From the NCBI GenBank assembly GCA_900465665.1, contig UBJO01000018.1:58608-122607 (forward strand): a stretch of DNA of 64,000 bases, read 5' to 3'. Each line of letters starts with the position of its first letter. Position 1 is the stretch's first letter. Shown here piece by piece: positions 27,008 through 35,632 of this stretch. The position numbers and the translations under genes were made by a program. This stretch comes from Hyphomicrobiales bacterium. GTDB taxonomy: Bacteria; Pseudomonadota; Alphaproteobacteria; Rhizobiales; Rhizobiaceae. The notes under the pieces are model-generated. The model saw nothing but the letters and a program-made list of their open reading frames with translations, ran no database searches and had not been told where the DNA came from.

Positions 27008-29296
27008 TCACGCTGCCCTCACCTTCACAGGAACGCCCTTGTAAGCAGGTGTACCAGACCTTTTGTCATAAGTGGACAACGGGATGACGACATTGAGTTC
27101 CGGATAATATCCTCCAATCGAGCCGCGCGGTATTGGGTATTCAACGGCAATGAAGCCCTCGAGGACCTTTCTCTCATTGTCGCCCGGGTCACTTTCGATC
27201 ACGAGTCTATCGCCCTCGGAAACGCCTCGCGCCTCCATGTCGTCCTTGTTCATGAATATCACATCACGCCGTCCGAAAACGCCCCGGTAGCGGTCGTCCA
27301 TATTATAGACGGTCGTATTGTATTGTCCGTGGCTCCGTAAGGTCGTCAAAACCAACAGGTTCGGGTCCTTCAAGATGGGATCCTCATGGATACCACAGGC
27401 AACCACGAATTCTGCCCTCCCACTTGTCGTCTCCCAAACGCGTTCAGATGCCGCGACCCGCAGCCTGAAACCTCCTGGTTTGCGCACGCGCTCATTGAAG
27501 TCGAAGAAGATCGGAAACACGGCCTCGATCTTGTCTCGTATCAGGTCGTAGTTGCTCACCAGACCGTCCCAATCGATACCATGTCTGTCCTTCAATGTTG
27601 CTTTCGCGAGTCCCGCGACGATTGCAGGCTCCGATTTAAGAAGCGTGCTTGCCGGCTTGAGGAATCCTCGCGAGGCGTGAACCACAGACATCGAATCCTC
27701 GACCGTCAGCGATTGAGTTCCGCTGGACTGGACGTCGATCTCGGTTCGACCAAGGCAGGGAAGTATCAGTGTCGTTTTTGCGGTCAAAAGGTGCGATCTG
27801 TTTAGCTTTGTCGCAATGTGCACTGCAATGTCCAGCTTGCGGATCGCGGGAAAGACGTAATTCGGATCTGACATGGCAACAGCGAAATTTCCACCCAAGC
27901 AAATAAGAGCTTTGGAGCGGCCATCTGCGATCGCTTTAATTGTTTCAACCGCGCCATGACCTTTGTCCTGCTTTGGGCGGAAGCCGAAGGCCCGCTCAAT
28001 ACCATTAATCAGGTCGGCGTTCGGAATCTCCGTGATTCCAACGGTGCGATTTCCTTGCACGTTGGAATGGCCGCGCACGGGACAAATCCCCGCGCCCGTC
28101 CGGCCCAAGTTACCTCTCAGCATCAGGAAGTTGACAAGCTGCTGGACGTTAGCGGTCCCATTGCTATGCTGAGTGATGCCCATGCCGTAACATATAATCA
28201 CTCGTTCAGCACGGATGTAAATCTTTGCTGCCGACTCCAAGTCCACCCTGCTTAGGCCCGATACGGAAGTTATTTCGTTCCACGAGGTTGCCTCGATATC
28301 CTCACGGAGCTGATCAAAGCCATTTGTATGTTCCGTGATGAAATCTCGATCCAGATGCCCCTTGCCGCCCTGCGCGATGTCCTGCGCGTCATGCTCAAGC
28401 ACCGACTTCATTAGTCCTTTCAATGCAGCAAGATCGCCACCTGCCCGCACCTGAAAGTATAACGACGCAATATCAGTAGAACTGAAGGTTGCCATCTCCA
28501 ACGGATTTTGCGGCGCTGCAAATCTCTCAAGCGCTCGTTCCTTAAAAGGGTTGAAAACGACGATCGGGCATCCCCGTCGGGACGCCTCATGCAGGGTGGT
28601 CATCATACGTGGGTGGTTGGTCCCGGGATTATGCCCAAAGCTGAATATAGCGTCGGCGGAATCAAAGTCCTCAAGGGTAACGGTTCCCTTCCCGACGCCG
28701 ATTGACTGCGGGAGGCCTACCGATGTTGGTTCGTGGCACATATTCGAACAATCCGGAAAATTGTTGGTGCCATAAGCTCTAGCGAAAAGCTGATAAAGAA
28801 AAGCGGCTTCGTTCGAGGCTCTTCCCGACGTGTAGAATTCCGCTTGATCTGGGCTATCTAAGCGGGTCAGCGCATTAGCCACAACCTGAAACGCGCTGTC
28901 CCAGTCGATCGCGACGTAGCGATCCACTGTGGGATCGTACATCAAAGGCGTGGTGATCCTGCCAGAGTTCTCAAGGTCGTAATCAGTCCAGCCCCAAAGA
29001 TCCGTGACGGTATGCCGATCAAAGAAGTCCGGTGTGGCCCGCTTGGAGGTGGACTCCCACGTTATCGCCTTGGCTCCATTCTCGCAAAATTCGAAGCTGG
29101 AAGTATGTTGTGGATCGGGCCAGGCGCAGCCTGGGCAATCGAAGCCGTCTGGCTGGTTCGCCTTCAGAAGCGCCGTTACACCCCGGGCGATTACCTGTTG
29201 CTCTTTGAGGGTGCGGGCCACAGCCTCAAGTGCTCCCCAACCGCCTGCTGCAGCGTGGTAATCACGGATGCCCACTGGGCGGTTCTTGGTTGCCAT
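27008..29296 (-). CDS. FdhF/YdeP-family molybdopterin oxidoreductase
   Basis: 762 residues; ATG 29296 has GAGG upstream. The N-terminal FDCPGCAWPD and SFEFCENGAKAITWE are the cluster-binding Cys pattern peculiar to the YdeP branch of the formate-dehydrogenase-alpha/DMSO-reductase superfamily. FYTSGRASNEAAFLYQLF, FSFGHNPGTNHPRMM and GICPVRGHSNVQGNRTVGI bind the bis-MGD cofactor. The C-terminal part has LTTLRSHGQYNTTVY. YdeP proteins are linked to acid or stress resistance, and their reaction is not settled. No electron-transfer partner or FdhD gene is adjacent. Confidence 0.9.
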   Translation of the reverse strand: MATKNRPVGIRDYHAAAGGWGALEAVARTLKEQQVIARGVTALLKANQPDGFDCPGCAWPDPQHTSSFEFCENGAKAITWESTSKRATPDFFDRHTVTDLWGWTDYDLENSGRITTPLMYDPTVDRYVAIDWDSAFQVVANALTRLDSPDQAEFYTSGRASNEAAFLYQLFARAYGTNNFPDCSNMCHEPTSVGLPQSIGVGKGTVTLEDFDSADAIFSFGHNPGTNHPRMMTTLHEASRRGCPIVVFNPFKERALERFAAPQNPLEMATFSSTDIASLYFQVRAGGDLAALKGLMKSVLEHDAQDIAQGGKGHLDRDFITEHTNGFDQLREDIEATSWNEITSVSGLSRVDLESAAKIYIRAERVIICYGMGITQHSNGTANVQQLVNFLMLRGNLGRTGAGICPVRGHSNVQGNRTVGITEIPNADLINGIERAFGFRPKQDKGHGAVETIKAIADGRSKALICLGGNFAVAMSDPNYVFPAIRKLDIAVHIATKLNRSHLLTAKTTLILPCLGRTEIDVQSSGTQSLTVEDSMSVVHASRGFLKPASTLLKSEPAIVAGLAKATLKDRHGIDWDGLVSNYDLIRDKIEAVFPIFFDFNERVRKPGGFRLRVAASERVWETTSGRAEFVVACGIHEDPILKDPNLLVLTTLRSHGQYNTTVYNMDDRYRGVFGRRDVIFMNKDDMEARGVSEGDRLVIESDPGDNERKVLEGFIAVEYPIPRGSIGGYYPELNVVIPLSTYDKRSGTPAYKGVPVKVRAA

Positions 29297-29636
29297 GGGT
29301 GCCTCGCGTTGCTCAAGGGTTAATCAATGACATGCACGCTTACGCAATCAGAGCAGTGGCACATTTCGGCCGTGCTCATGTATTCGACACCAGAACTCCC
29401 GGCGGTCGATCCAAGTAGATCATCGAAGACAATACATCCTGGCAGACAAACGTAAGATCGACCACGTATGGCAAGGACAGTTTCACAGGATTTAACGAAT
29501 TTTTGCGCCCGTCTTAGCTACCATCTTTTAGGTTCAAGCGCTCAAGTAAAGCATTTCGATTTATCGAGCAGTTGCTGCGATTGAATGGATCTTGCGGCTT
29601 GGTGACCGGTGCAATCTCTCTGAAGAAAGCAGCTTA

Positions 29637-30053
29637 ATGCCTAAGATGTTCGTTCATTCTCCTACAGGGACTTTTTCTTTAGAGGCGCGGTCACGTGTTG
29701 CTCGTGCACTCACAGACCTCGGTATAAAGTGCGAAAAGTTGTCACAGACCGACGCGATCAGACTGGGTGTCTGGGTGTTTTTCAATGAACACGACAAGGG
29801 CAATGTCTTCCAAGGCGGCGAGGCTGCCTCAGAACAACAGATCGCGCTCATCACTTACGCCATCGAAGGTGGGTTTGACGATCATGCGCGAGAGGAGTTC
29901 ATCTCAGGCGCTACGTCCATTCTCGCTGATAACGCCGCCCAAAACCAAGTCCGAACGCCTGTTTACGTCGTGATACAGGAAACACCTGAAAAAGACTGGG
30001 GGATGCATGGGAAGCACGTGAGTCTGGCTAGAATGAGAAATAATGTGTCCTAG
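29637..30053 (+). CDS. Tautomerase (4-oxalocrotonate tautomerase-like) family protein
   Basis: 138 residues from ATG 29637. It begins MPKMFVHSPTGTFSLEARSR, so removal of Met exposes the catalytic Pro1 typical of the superfamily. The chain is a double-length tautomerase with a first half ending VWVFFNEHDKGNVFQGG and a second half with QVRTPVYVVIQETPEKDWGM, matching the strand that builds the active site. An in-frame extension upstream lacks a ribosome binding site and would hide the Pro. It may isomerise enol/keto acids or dehalogenate. Single gene, no operon partner. Confidence 0.82.
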   Translation: MPKMFVHSPTGTFSLEARSRVARALTDLGIKCEKLSQTDAIRLGVWVFFNEHDKGNVFQGGEAASEQQIALITYAIEGGFDDHAREEFISGATSILADNAAQNQVRTPVYVVIQETPEKDWGMHGKHVSLARMRNNVS

Positions 30054-30504
30054 TTTGGCGGGGCAGCCGATAGGCGAGATCGCCTACATGAATGTGCAAT
30101 TTTGTTCGCGTGCAGAAATGGATAGTACGCCCACGCACGTTAAGACCGTTTTTTCGGAATACACATCGACAGGTTTCAATGTCACCGCGAAAGATGAGCC
30201 ATTTTAACGTCCCGGTATTGGTCCATGGCCCGGAGAGGGAACCTTATCGGGGAGTACAGCCCAATCAGTAAGCCGCGAACTCGCAAAACTGATTTGCACC
30301 GCATCCGTGGAACTGCAATCTCCGTGGAGTGGCAAAAGCCGTTTTGCGAGGGATAATGGGACTGATTGTCATGCACAGTGACAATGATGGCGAATTTTAA
30401 AAACCCAAAACTTCCGATCCACTTCCTCGAAAATGGATCGGAGTAAATTAAGTCTTGGGCTTTGGTAAGCGTCGAACAGTTATCATCGAAGGACCGTTCA
30501 TATC
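30054..30504. other. Intergenic region before the broken MFS gene
   Basis: About 450 bases without a supported gene. A 7-bp inverted repeat ATTGTCA/TGACAAT at 30365-30385 could be a protein-binding site or a small terminator. The rest holds nothing I recognise. Confidence 0.35.
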
Positions 30505-30774
30505 CTAGCCACGGCGTTGCAAGAGGGTCAGGCCAAAGACGACCAGCCCAAGGAGCGTGGAGACAAACACCGCCCATGCGGCGAACAGGAGACCGTAACC
30601 AGCACCGACCGCGACGCTGCCTGCCCAAGCGCCGATCGCGTTGGCTACGTTGAGTGAGGCAAGCTTCATCGCGCCCATAAGGCTCGGGGCTTCCGGCGCG
30701 AAGTTGGTCAAACGCACCTGGATGGTGGGGATTGCCGCCATCATGGCTGCACCAACGCCGAACATGGCAGGAAA

Positions 30775-30782
30775 GAATATCC
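30775..30782. repeat. 8-bp target-site duplication, left copy
   Basis: GAATATCC directly abuts the left inverted repeat of the TnpB element. The same octamer abuts the right end at 32857-32864. Only one copy is needed to rebuild the interrupted MFS reading frame. Confidence 0.85.
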
Positions 30783-30804
30783 GGGTATTCGTCAGAAATT
30801 TTCG
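30783..30804 (+). repeat. Left terminal inverted repeat of the TnpB element
   Basis: Begins GGGTATTCGTCAGAAATTTT. Eighteen of 22 positions match the right end. The GGGT start and the block TTCGTCA are invariant between the two ends. Confidence 0.85.
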
Positions 30805-30975
30805 AAACATTAAACCTGCGACCGGGAACATTTTCCTAGAAGGCCACGATTGCCGCCGGCCATTTTTCACCTGACCATCGTGATGTAGGGTTCACGAACG
30901 GCAGGCATCGCTTGATCAGGACATTCGAAACAAGGCTGCATCTGGAGCGGACATAACGGTGTCCGCGTCGACGCT

Positions 30976-32793
30976 GTGCTGGGAGAATATGCCGCGCTCA
31001 TGAGCCGAGCGGAACGCTTGCTGCTGGCGCAGCTCAAGGCTGGTAGGGTCTGGACCGGCGATCTCAAGGTTTCGTTCTACAAGCCGCTCGGGATCTCAGC
31101 GACCCATCTCGACATGGCCTACCGCCAATTGATGGCAAAACTGTCGTCGGTGGCGGAACTGGCGAAGGAGAATTGGAAGGACGTCACCGGCAAGGTCGCC
31201 AGCAAAAAGGTAGATATCACACGCAAGGAAAAGGCACACGGAAAGGCGCTGAGAAACCTGATCAAGCTTGTGGGCCAGCTGCATTCTATCAGGGTAAAAG
31301 TACAGCAACGGCGCAAGCTTCTGGCCAATGTCAACGCTCGAGATCATGCCGATTGTCTCTTTGCCCTGAAAGTACGTCTCGGAGAACTGCATGCCAAGCG
31401 CGCGGCCGTCGCGAGCGCCCGCGAAGAGGTCCGGGACCTCTCATTCGCGCTGCACCAACACAAGCGGCGTCTGTCGATCCTGGAAGGCCGTGCCGAACGA
31501 GCGAAGATGCAGGTCGCCGACCCGACACTCTGCTTCGGGTCGAAGAAGCTGTTTCGTGCTCAGTTCGATCTTGCGGCGAACGGATATGACGACCACGCGG
31601 AGTGGCTCGCCGATTGGAAGTTTCGCCGCGATGCTCAGTTTACGCTCGACGGCAACAGCAGCAAGGAAGGCGGGAATCAGTTCGCCAGGCTGAGAAGGCG
31701 CAAAGACGGCCTATTCGATCTGGAACTTAGGCTCCCGAAAGCGTTGGCGCATCTGGCGACGAGGATTGAGAAATACGCTGGCGTAATCATTCCGTGCGTC
31801 GATCTGCGAGGTCTATCCTTCAACCACGGCGGTGAGGCAATCGCAGATGCGATTGCTCGCGGTCAACCGGTGACCGTCAAGTTCTTGCGCGACGCCAAGA
31901 GCTGGAAGGTAACGGTCTCCGTCGACCATAAGCTGGAATGGAAGACGCCGGACTTCGCCGGCGGCGCGCTCGGCGTCGATATCAATGCCGGGCATGTCTC
32001 GGCGGTGCTCGTCGACCCTTCCGGCAATCCGGTCGAGGTCTACAATTTCCCCTGCGTCACCTACGGCAAGTTCTTTGACCAGGCACAGGACGCAGTACGC
32101 AAGGTGGCGGCGAAGATCGCTGTGCTAGCGAAGCAGCTTGGTGTGCCAGTCGTCGCTGAATTGCTGGACTTCAGCGAAAAAAAGAAGACGCTGAAGGATG
32201 CCAAGAACGCGCGGTACGCCCGAATGCTGTCGTCGTTCGCCTACAGCGCGTTCTGGAAGGCTTTGTCGTCGACATGCCTACGCCAGGGTGTGGCGCTTCG
32301 ACGGGTCAATCCCGCCTATACATCGATCATTGGTCGCGTGAAGTTCGCTCGCCGCTACGGCTTGAGCGTCCACGAGGCCGCATCAGTCACCATTGCCCGA
32401 AGGGCGATGGATTATTCCGAAAAGCTGCCCCGTTCCTCGACAGGCACCGTCAAGGTGCCGACGAACGGCTCGGGCCATGTCACCCTCGACCTACCTGTAA
32501 GGAAGGACGCCTCGGAGCTCGCTCCGAAGTCGAGGCATGTATGGTCCAAGTGGTACGGGCTGAACAAGGAGTACCAGAAGGCGCTGGCAGCGCTGGGATC
32601 GTCGCGACGAAAGCCACGACCCAAAAGCGGAAGCTCGCAGCTGACAGGCAGGTCCATACTGCCTGAAAGTAGCAGTCGAAATCTTACGGGCGGAGCGGAG
32701 AACCGTTCCATGGTCTCACGGAATACGCGGGATGTTCCCGCCGAAAGCCGCTTCAGTCACGCCGCCAGGGGTAGGCGGCGTGCCGGGAATTAA
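30976..32793 (+). CDS. tnpB: TnpB-family (IS605 OrfB-like) RuvC nuclease homologue
   Basis: 605 residues from GTG 30976. The conserved part starts at once (LGEYAALMSRAERLLLAQL), so the N-terminus seems complete although the start codon is uncertain. An N-terminal helical/wedge region is followed by LCFGSKKLFRAQFDL. The RuvC domain has Asp335 in GALGVDINAGHVSAVLVD, Glu395 in VVAELLDFSEKK, and NPAYTSIIGRVKFARRYGLS leading to HEAAS, where Glu467 stands near the usual third Asp. No CxxC zinc ribbon is visible. TnpB proteins are RNA-guided DNA nucleases; activity here depends on how the third acidic position is met. The last ~50 codons overlap the predicted guide-RNA scaffold. Confidence 0.85.
   Translation: MLGEYAALMSRAERLLLAQLKAGRVWTGDLKVSFYKPLGISATHLDMAYRQLMAKLSSVAELAKENWKDVTGKVASKKVDITRKEKAHGKALRNLIKLVGQLHSIRVKVQQRRKLLANVNARDHADCLFALKVRLGELHAKRAAVASAREEVRDLSFALHQHKRRLSILEGRAERAKMQVADPTLCFGSKKLFRAQFDLAANGYDDHAEWLADWKFRRDAQFTLDGNSSKEGGNQFARLRRRKDGLFDLELRLPKALAHLATRIEKYAGVIIPCVDLRGLSFNHGGEAIADAIARGQPVTVKFLRDAKSWKVTVSVDHKLEWKTPDFAGGALGVDINAGHVSAVLVDPSGNPVEVYNFPCVTYGKFFDQAQDAVRKVAAKIAVLAKQLGVPVVAELLDFSEKKKTLKDAKNARYARMLSSFAYSAFWKALSSTCLRQGVALRRVNPAYTSIIGRVKFARRYGLSVHEAASVTIARRAMDYSEKLPRSSTGTVKVPTNGSGHVTLDLPVRKDASELAPKSRHVWSKWYGLNKEYQKALAALGSSRRKPRPKSGSSQLTGRSILPESSSRNLTGGAENRSMVSRNTRDVPAESRFSHAARGRRRAGN
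32758..32782 (+). ncRNA. Hairpin at the tnpB 3' end, candidate reRNA/omegaRNA scaffold
   Basis: A perfect 9-bp stem CACGCCGCC/GGCGGCGTG with a 7-base loop lies inside the last codons of tnpB, about 75 bases before the right end of the element. A smaller GCGGGA/TCCCGC stem lies just upstream (32727-32741). TnpB guide RNAs come from this position, overlapping the 3' coding end and running into the flank. The extent of the RNA and its expression are inferred. Confidence 0.5.
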
Positions 32794-32834
32794 TTCCTGA
32801 ACTAAGGTTCGTCGCGGTGGCTAGAATTGTGTTT

Positions 32835-32856
32835 CAACAATTTGTGACGAACACCC
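32835..32856 (-). repeat. Right terminal inverted repeat of the TnpB element
   Basis: Read inward from 32856: GGGTGTTCGTCACAAATTGT. It differs from the left end only at scattered single positions. Confidence 0.85.
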
Positions 32857-32864
32857 GAATATCC
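32857..32864. repeat. 8-bp target-site duplication, right copy
   Basis: GAATATCC, identical to 30775-30782. Here it starts the MFS codons that read N-P-W-I-F on the minus strand. Confidence 0.85.
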
Positions 32865-33382
32865 AGGGATTGGTGCTGCCGACAGCCAGCGCAGCCAGGA
32901 TCAGCAGGGTGCTGCCGTGGCCAATTACGATGCCGCGTGCCGAATAGAGATCGGCAAGCTTACCGCCATAGATATTGCCCGCAGTCATTCCAATGCCGAA
33001 GAGCGCGAGTGCAACGGGGATTATTTCAGGCGAAAGCTTGACGACGTCGGTGACCAGCGGTGCAATGAAAGTGTAAGCCGCAAAGATGCTGGCGATGCCG
33101 AGTGCCGCGACGATCATAACGCCCCAGACCTGTGGCTTGCGAAGCGCGGAGACTTCCTGGATGACCGGGACTCCGTTGAGCGCATTGGTGCGTGGGACCC
33201 ATTGCAAGAGTGCGCCGAATAACAAGAAGCGAGAAGGCAGCTACGGCGAGATAGGTTTCCCTCCAGCCGATCGTCTGTCCGAAGAATGTCGCCAGAGTCG
33301 ACCCGAAGATGGTCGCAACGGTGAGCCCGGTCATGACGATCGCGAAGGCCTTGCCGAAGACACCAAGCTGTTGGAACACGCT

Positions 33383-33975
33383 CTAATGAAGCTCGACATG
33401 GCAGCCGACGCATCGCCGGAATTGGTGCGAGAGACGCTCGCAGCCGTGTGCGATCGTGCGATCTCCATGGCGCTAAAACATCGATGCGGTGCGATCGTGC
33501 TGGAGAAGGGGTTGGGCAAGTTGAGGTCGAGCGGCAAGAGCCGCTCCCTCAACAGGCTCCTCAATTTTGGGGCAAGTATGGTGTTTGTGCAGATGCTGAC
33601 GCGTCGCGCCCGTCTTGCCGGGATAGATGTGCTTGAGGTCTGGGCGGGCTACAGCTCGACCATCGGCAACCTCGCCTTCGATGCCCCCGACGCCTGCGCG
33701 TCGGCAACAGAGATTGCCAGACGCGGCATCGCCCGTCTGGCTGGAATCAAGGACGTCCTGCCGGCTCTCGAGGAAGGGTGCGTTTCCAGTCTATGGAAGA
33801 ATGGGAAGGTGTCCGCCGAACTCGGTTCATGGCAGGATGTTCATCGGACAATCAAAGCGGCGAAAATTGGCTACCGCCGCCCGCACCCCGACGTGCCTCT
33901 CTGCGCAAAGGGTTCCGATGTCCATGGAGCGAAGATCTTCTGTGGTCATGCGGTCGTCCGCCCTGGCAGACGTCA
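33383..33975 (+). pseudogene. TnpB-family C-terminal fragment inside the MFS gene
   Basis: An open stretch of about 195 codons resembling the C-terminal half of a TnpB protein of a different branch from the one at 30976. AIVLEKGLGKLRSSGKSRSL contains the RuvC-II Glu. LEVWAGYSSTIGNLAFDAPD followed by ACASATEIARRGIARL contains the RuvC-III Asp region. LWKNGKVSAELGSWQDVHRT and IKAAKIGYRRPHP look like the usual tail. The N-terminal half with the first Asp is missing. The left junction is at the MFS codons for GKAF and the right one near 33990. No inverted repeat or duplication is recognisable, so this is an old insertion with deletion. Confidence 0.65.
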
Positions 33976-34430
33976 CCGACCGGGACTTATGTTCCGGCCG
34001 ATCGTGACGGAAAGGCTCTTCGAGAACAACTTAATAATTCTCATGCTGGCAAACTCCGAAGTTCCGATCGAGAAACTGCCGAGCGCCAGCGCCAGCAGCG
34101 TCAGATTGCGGGAACGCGCACGATCGGCCGGCACTAGGGCGTATGTGTTTGCTTGCGAGACGATTTCCATGATGATGATCCTTTCCAAACCGTTTGTGGA
34201 AGAGTCTTTTGCGGGATAGCCGCCCGGCCGCTACTCTGATCATTAGATCTCACATCGGTAGTGTGATCAGTAGACGAGACGTCTTCCCAGCATTTGAGAA
34301 AGCGTTTCACAGGAAAAAATTAGCTGGGATGGCAAGTCCGACATTCAGAGGTTCTCACGCGCCGAACGCAGAAGCCGCAATTTTGGTCGATGGCTCCGGC
34401 CGCCAAATCAGCATGCCGGAGCACCGCGCA

Positions 34431-35171
34431 CTAAAATTCCTGCGCCGTGGGGCGCAGCACAATTTCGTTGACGTCGACCTCAGCGGGCTGTTCGATTGCA
34501 AAGGCAACCGCCCGAGCCACCGAACTGGCTGGAATCGCAATCTTGTAAAAATCGAGCACGTTGTCAGCCGCCGTGCCAGAAGTGCTGAATTTTAGCTCGC
34601 TATCCACCGCGCCCGGTTGAATAGAGGTCACCCGGATATGCGCGCCGACTTCCTGGCGCAGCCCATCAGAGATGGCGCGGACAGCGAATTTTGTGCCGGA
34701 ATAAACCGTGCCACCCGGTGCAAACACCTTGATCCCTGCAACCGAGCTGAGATTGATGACGTGACCTGACTGCTGGGCCACGAACACCGGGAGCGCGGCG
34801 GCGATACCGTACAACACACCCTTGATGTTGACATCGATCATCGCATCCCACTCATCAGTGTTCACCTCGACCATTGGCCGGATCGGCATCAGGCCGGCAT
34901 TGTTGACGATCACGTCGAGACGACCGAAATCGTCAATCACCGCGTCTACCACATCTTTCACCTGCACCTTGTCGGTCACGTCTAAAGAGTAGGCGCGTGC
35001 CTCCCCACCAGCGGCGGTGATCTGTCTTACCACATCGTCCAGCTTATCCTTCCGCCGTGCCGCAATCGCGATACGCGCGCCCCGTTCCGCCAGATGGCGT
35101 GCGGTTTCCGCGCCAAGACCGCTACTAGCGCCAGTGATGAAAACGACTTTATCTTGGATTCCATTGCTCAT
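34431..35171 (-). CDS. Short-chain dehydrogenase/reductase (classical SDR)
   Basis: 246 residues from ATG 35171, with AAGGAG seven bases upstream. Residues ~8-30 hold [20 protein letters not shown], the TGxxxGxG NAD(P) motif. IVNNAGLM is the NNAG motif, [13 protein letters not shown] provides the catalytic Ser and [11 protein letters not shown] the YxxxK pair. The Arg residues in AARRKDKL suggest NADP preference. It sits between the ABM gene (35300-35596) and the broken MFS gene on the same strand, probably one former operon. The substrate is unknown. Confidence 0.92.
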   Translation of the reverse strand: MSNGIQDKVVFITGASSGLGAETARHLAERGARIAIAARRKDKLDDVVRQITAAGGEARAYSLDVTDKVQVKDVVDAVIDDFGRLDVIVNNAGLMPIRPMVEVNTDEWDAMIDVNIKGVLYGIAAALPVFVAQQSGHVINLSSVAGIKVFAPGGTVYSGTKFAVRAISDGLRQEVGAHIRVTSIQPGAVDSELKFSTSGTAADNVLDFYKIAIPASSVARAVAFAIEQPAEVDVNEIVLRPTAQEF

Positions 35172-35299
35172 CGTACTTCTCCTTATAGGGTTCGCCGGCA
35201 ACAGCCGCGCGGCATTGGTGGCGGCTGGCGTCTAGCCATCGCCTTGTTTCAACGGGCACCAATTGATGCCCGTTTTGGATAAAGGGTTGCGGCAGATAT

Positions 35300-35596
35300 T
35301 CAGTCGACCCCGACAGGATCGACCACCATGGCGATCCGGTCGGCCAAGTCACCAATGGTTGCGGCATAGGACTGAAAATGCTTGCTTGCTCGATGGTTAT
35401 CGAGAGCGGCATCGTCCGCGTAGACTTCGTCGAGCACGAAACGGCCCGCGGTCGAGCGGTCCCGCAAGAAATCATAACGAAGGTTGCCTTGCTCTGCTCG
35501 ACTCGCATTGCGCATCGAGCCTAGCAGCGCTTCGAGCTCAACGGACTTGTCTGGTCTGGCTGTCAGGATTGCGATGACGCGGGGCTGATTTGGCAT
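35300..35596 (-). CDS. ABM-domain putative quinol monooxygenase (YgiN-like)
   Basis: 98 residues, close to the usual single-domain length. RVIAILTARPDKSVELEALL, then LRYDFLRDRSTAGRFVLDEV, YADDAALDNHRASKHFQSY and the closing strand RIAMVVDPVGV form a complete ABM fold. AAAGGGAA precedes the ATG. It is a paralogue of the partial protein at 1-198, which likewise precedes an MFS gene. It is probably a homodimer acting on quinols or methylglyoxal-type compounds. It precedes the SDR gene and follows the dehydrogenase gene on the same strand. Confidence 0.88.
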   Translation of the reverse strand: MPNQPRVIAILTARPDKSVELEALLGSMRNASRAEQGNLRYDFLRDRSTAGRFVLDEVYADDAALDNHRASKHFQSYAATIGDLADRIAMVVDPVGVD

Positions 35597-35632
35597 GTGA
35601 ATTCCCTTTCTTGCTAATGAGCCGCCTCCAGC

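Larger units (their letters stand above)
30783..32856 (+). mobile_element. 2,074-bp TnpB-encoding element with terminal inverted repeats
   Basis: Ends: left GGGTATTCGTCAGAAATTTT from 30783; right end read inward from 32856 is GGGTGTTCGTCACAAATTGT. They match at 17 of 20 positions. Both sides are bounded by the direct repeat GAATATCC. The element carries one tnpB-like gene and no DDE, Tyr or Ser transposase. Canonical IS200/IS605 and IS607 elements lack TIRs and do not make such duplications, whereas 8-bp duplications with GG-starting TIRs are typical of DDE families such as ISL3 and IS1595. The likeliest reading is a non-autonomous element moved in trans by a DDE transposase, with TnpB as passenger. 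Confidence 0.85.
30505..34170 (-). pseudogene. MFS transporter gene broken by two TnpB-type insertions
   Basis: Three stretches of one MFS protein, a relative of the intact transporter at 188-1420. The N-terminus is at 33990-34170 (LTLLALALGSFSIGTSEFAS). The middle is at 32857-33380 (KAFAIVMTGLTVATIFGSTL, then after a frame change near 33220 VWGVMIVAALGIASIFAAYT). The C-terminus is at 30505-30782 (FFPAMFGVGAAMMAAIPTIQ). The gap at 30783-32856 is a complete TnpB element: joining the flanks with one copy of GAATATCC restores ...NPWIFFPAMFGVG... in frame. The gap at ~33380-33990 holds an old TnpB fragment and has cost about 90 MFS residues. With an internal frameshift as well, the gene cannot work. 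Confidence 0.9.

Noticed and set aside
30182..30628. 148-codon minus ORF before the MFS remnant
   Set aside because: Its upstream part overlaps the MFS C-terminus in another frame and no family features are seen; treated as non-coding.
33970..34010. Inverted repeat for the older TnpB insertion in the MFS gene
   Set aside because: I compared the junctions with the GGGT...TTCGTCA ends of the intact element and found no convincing match or duplication.
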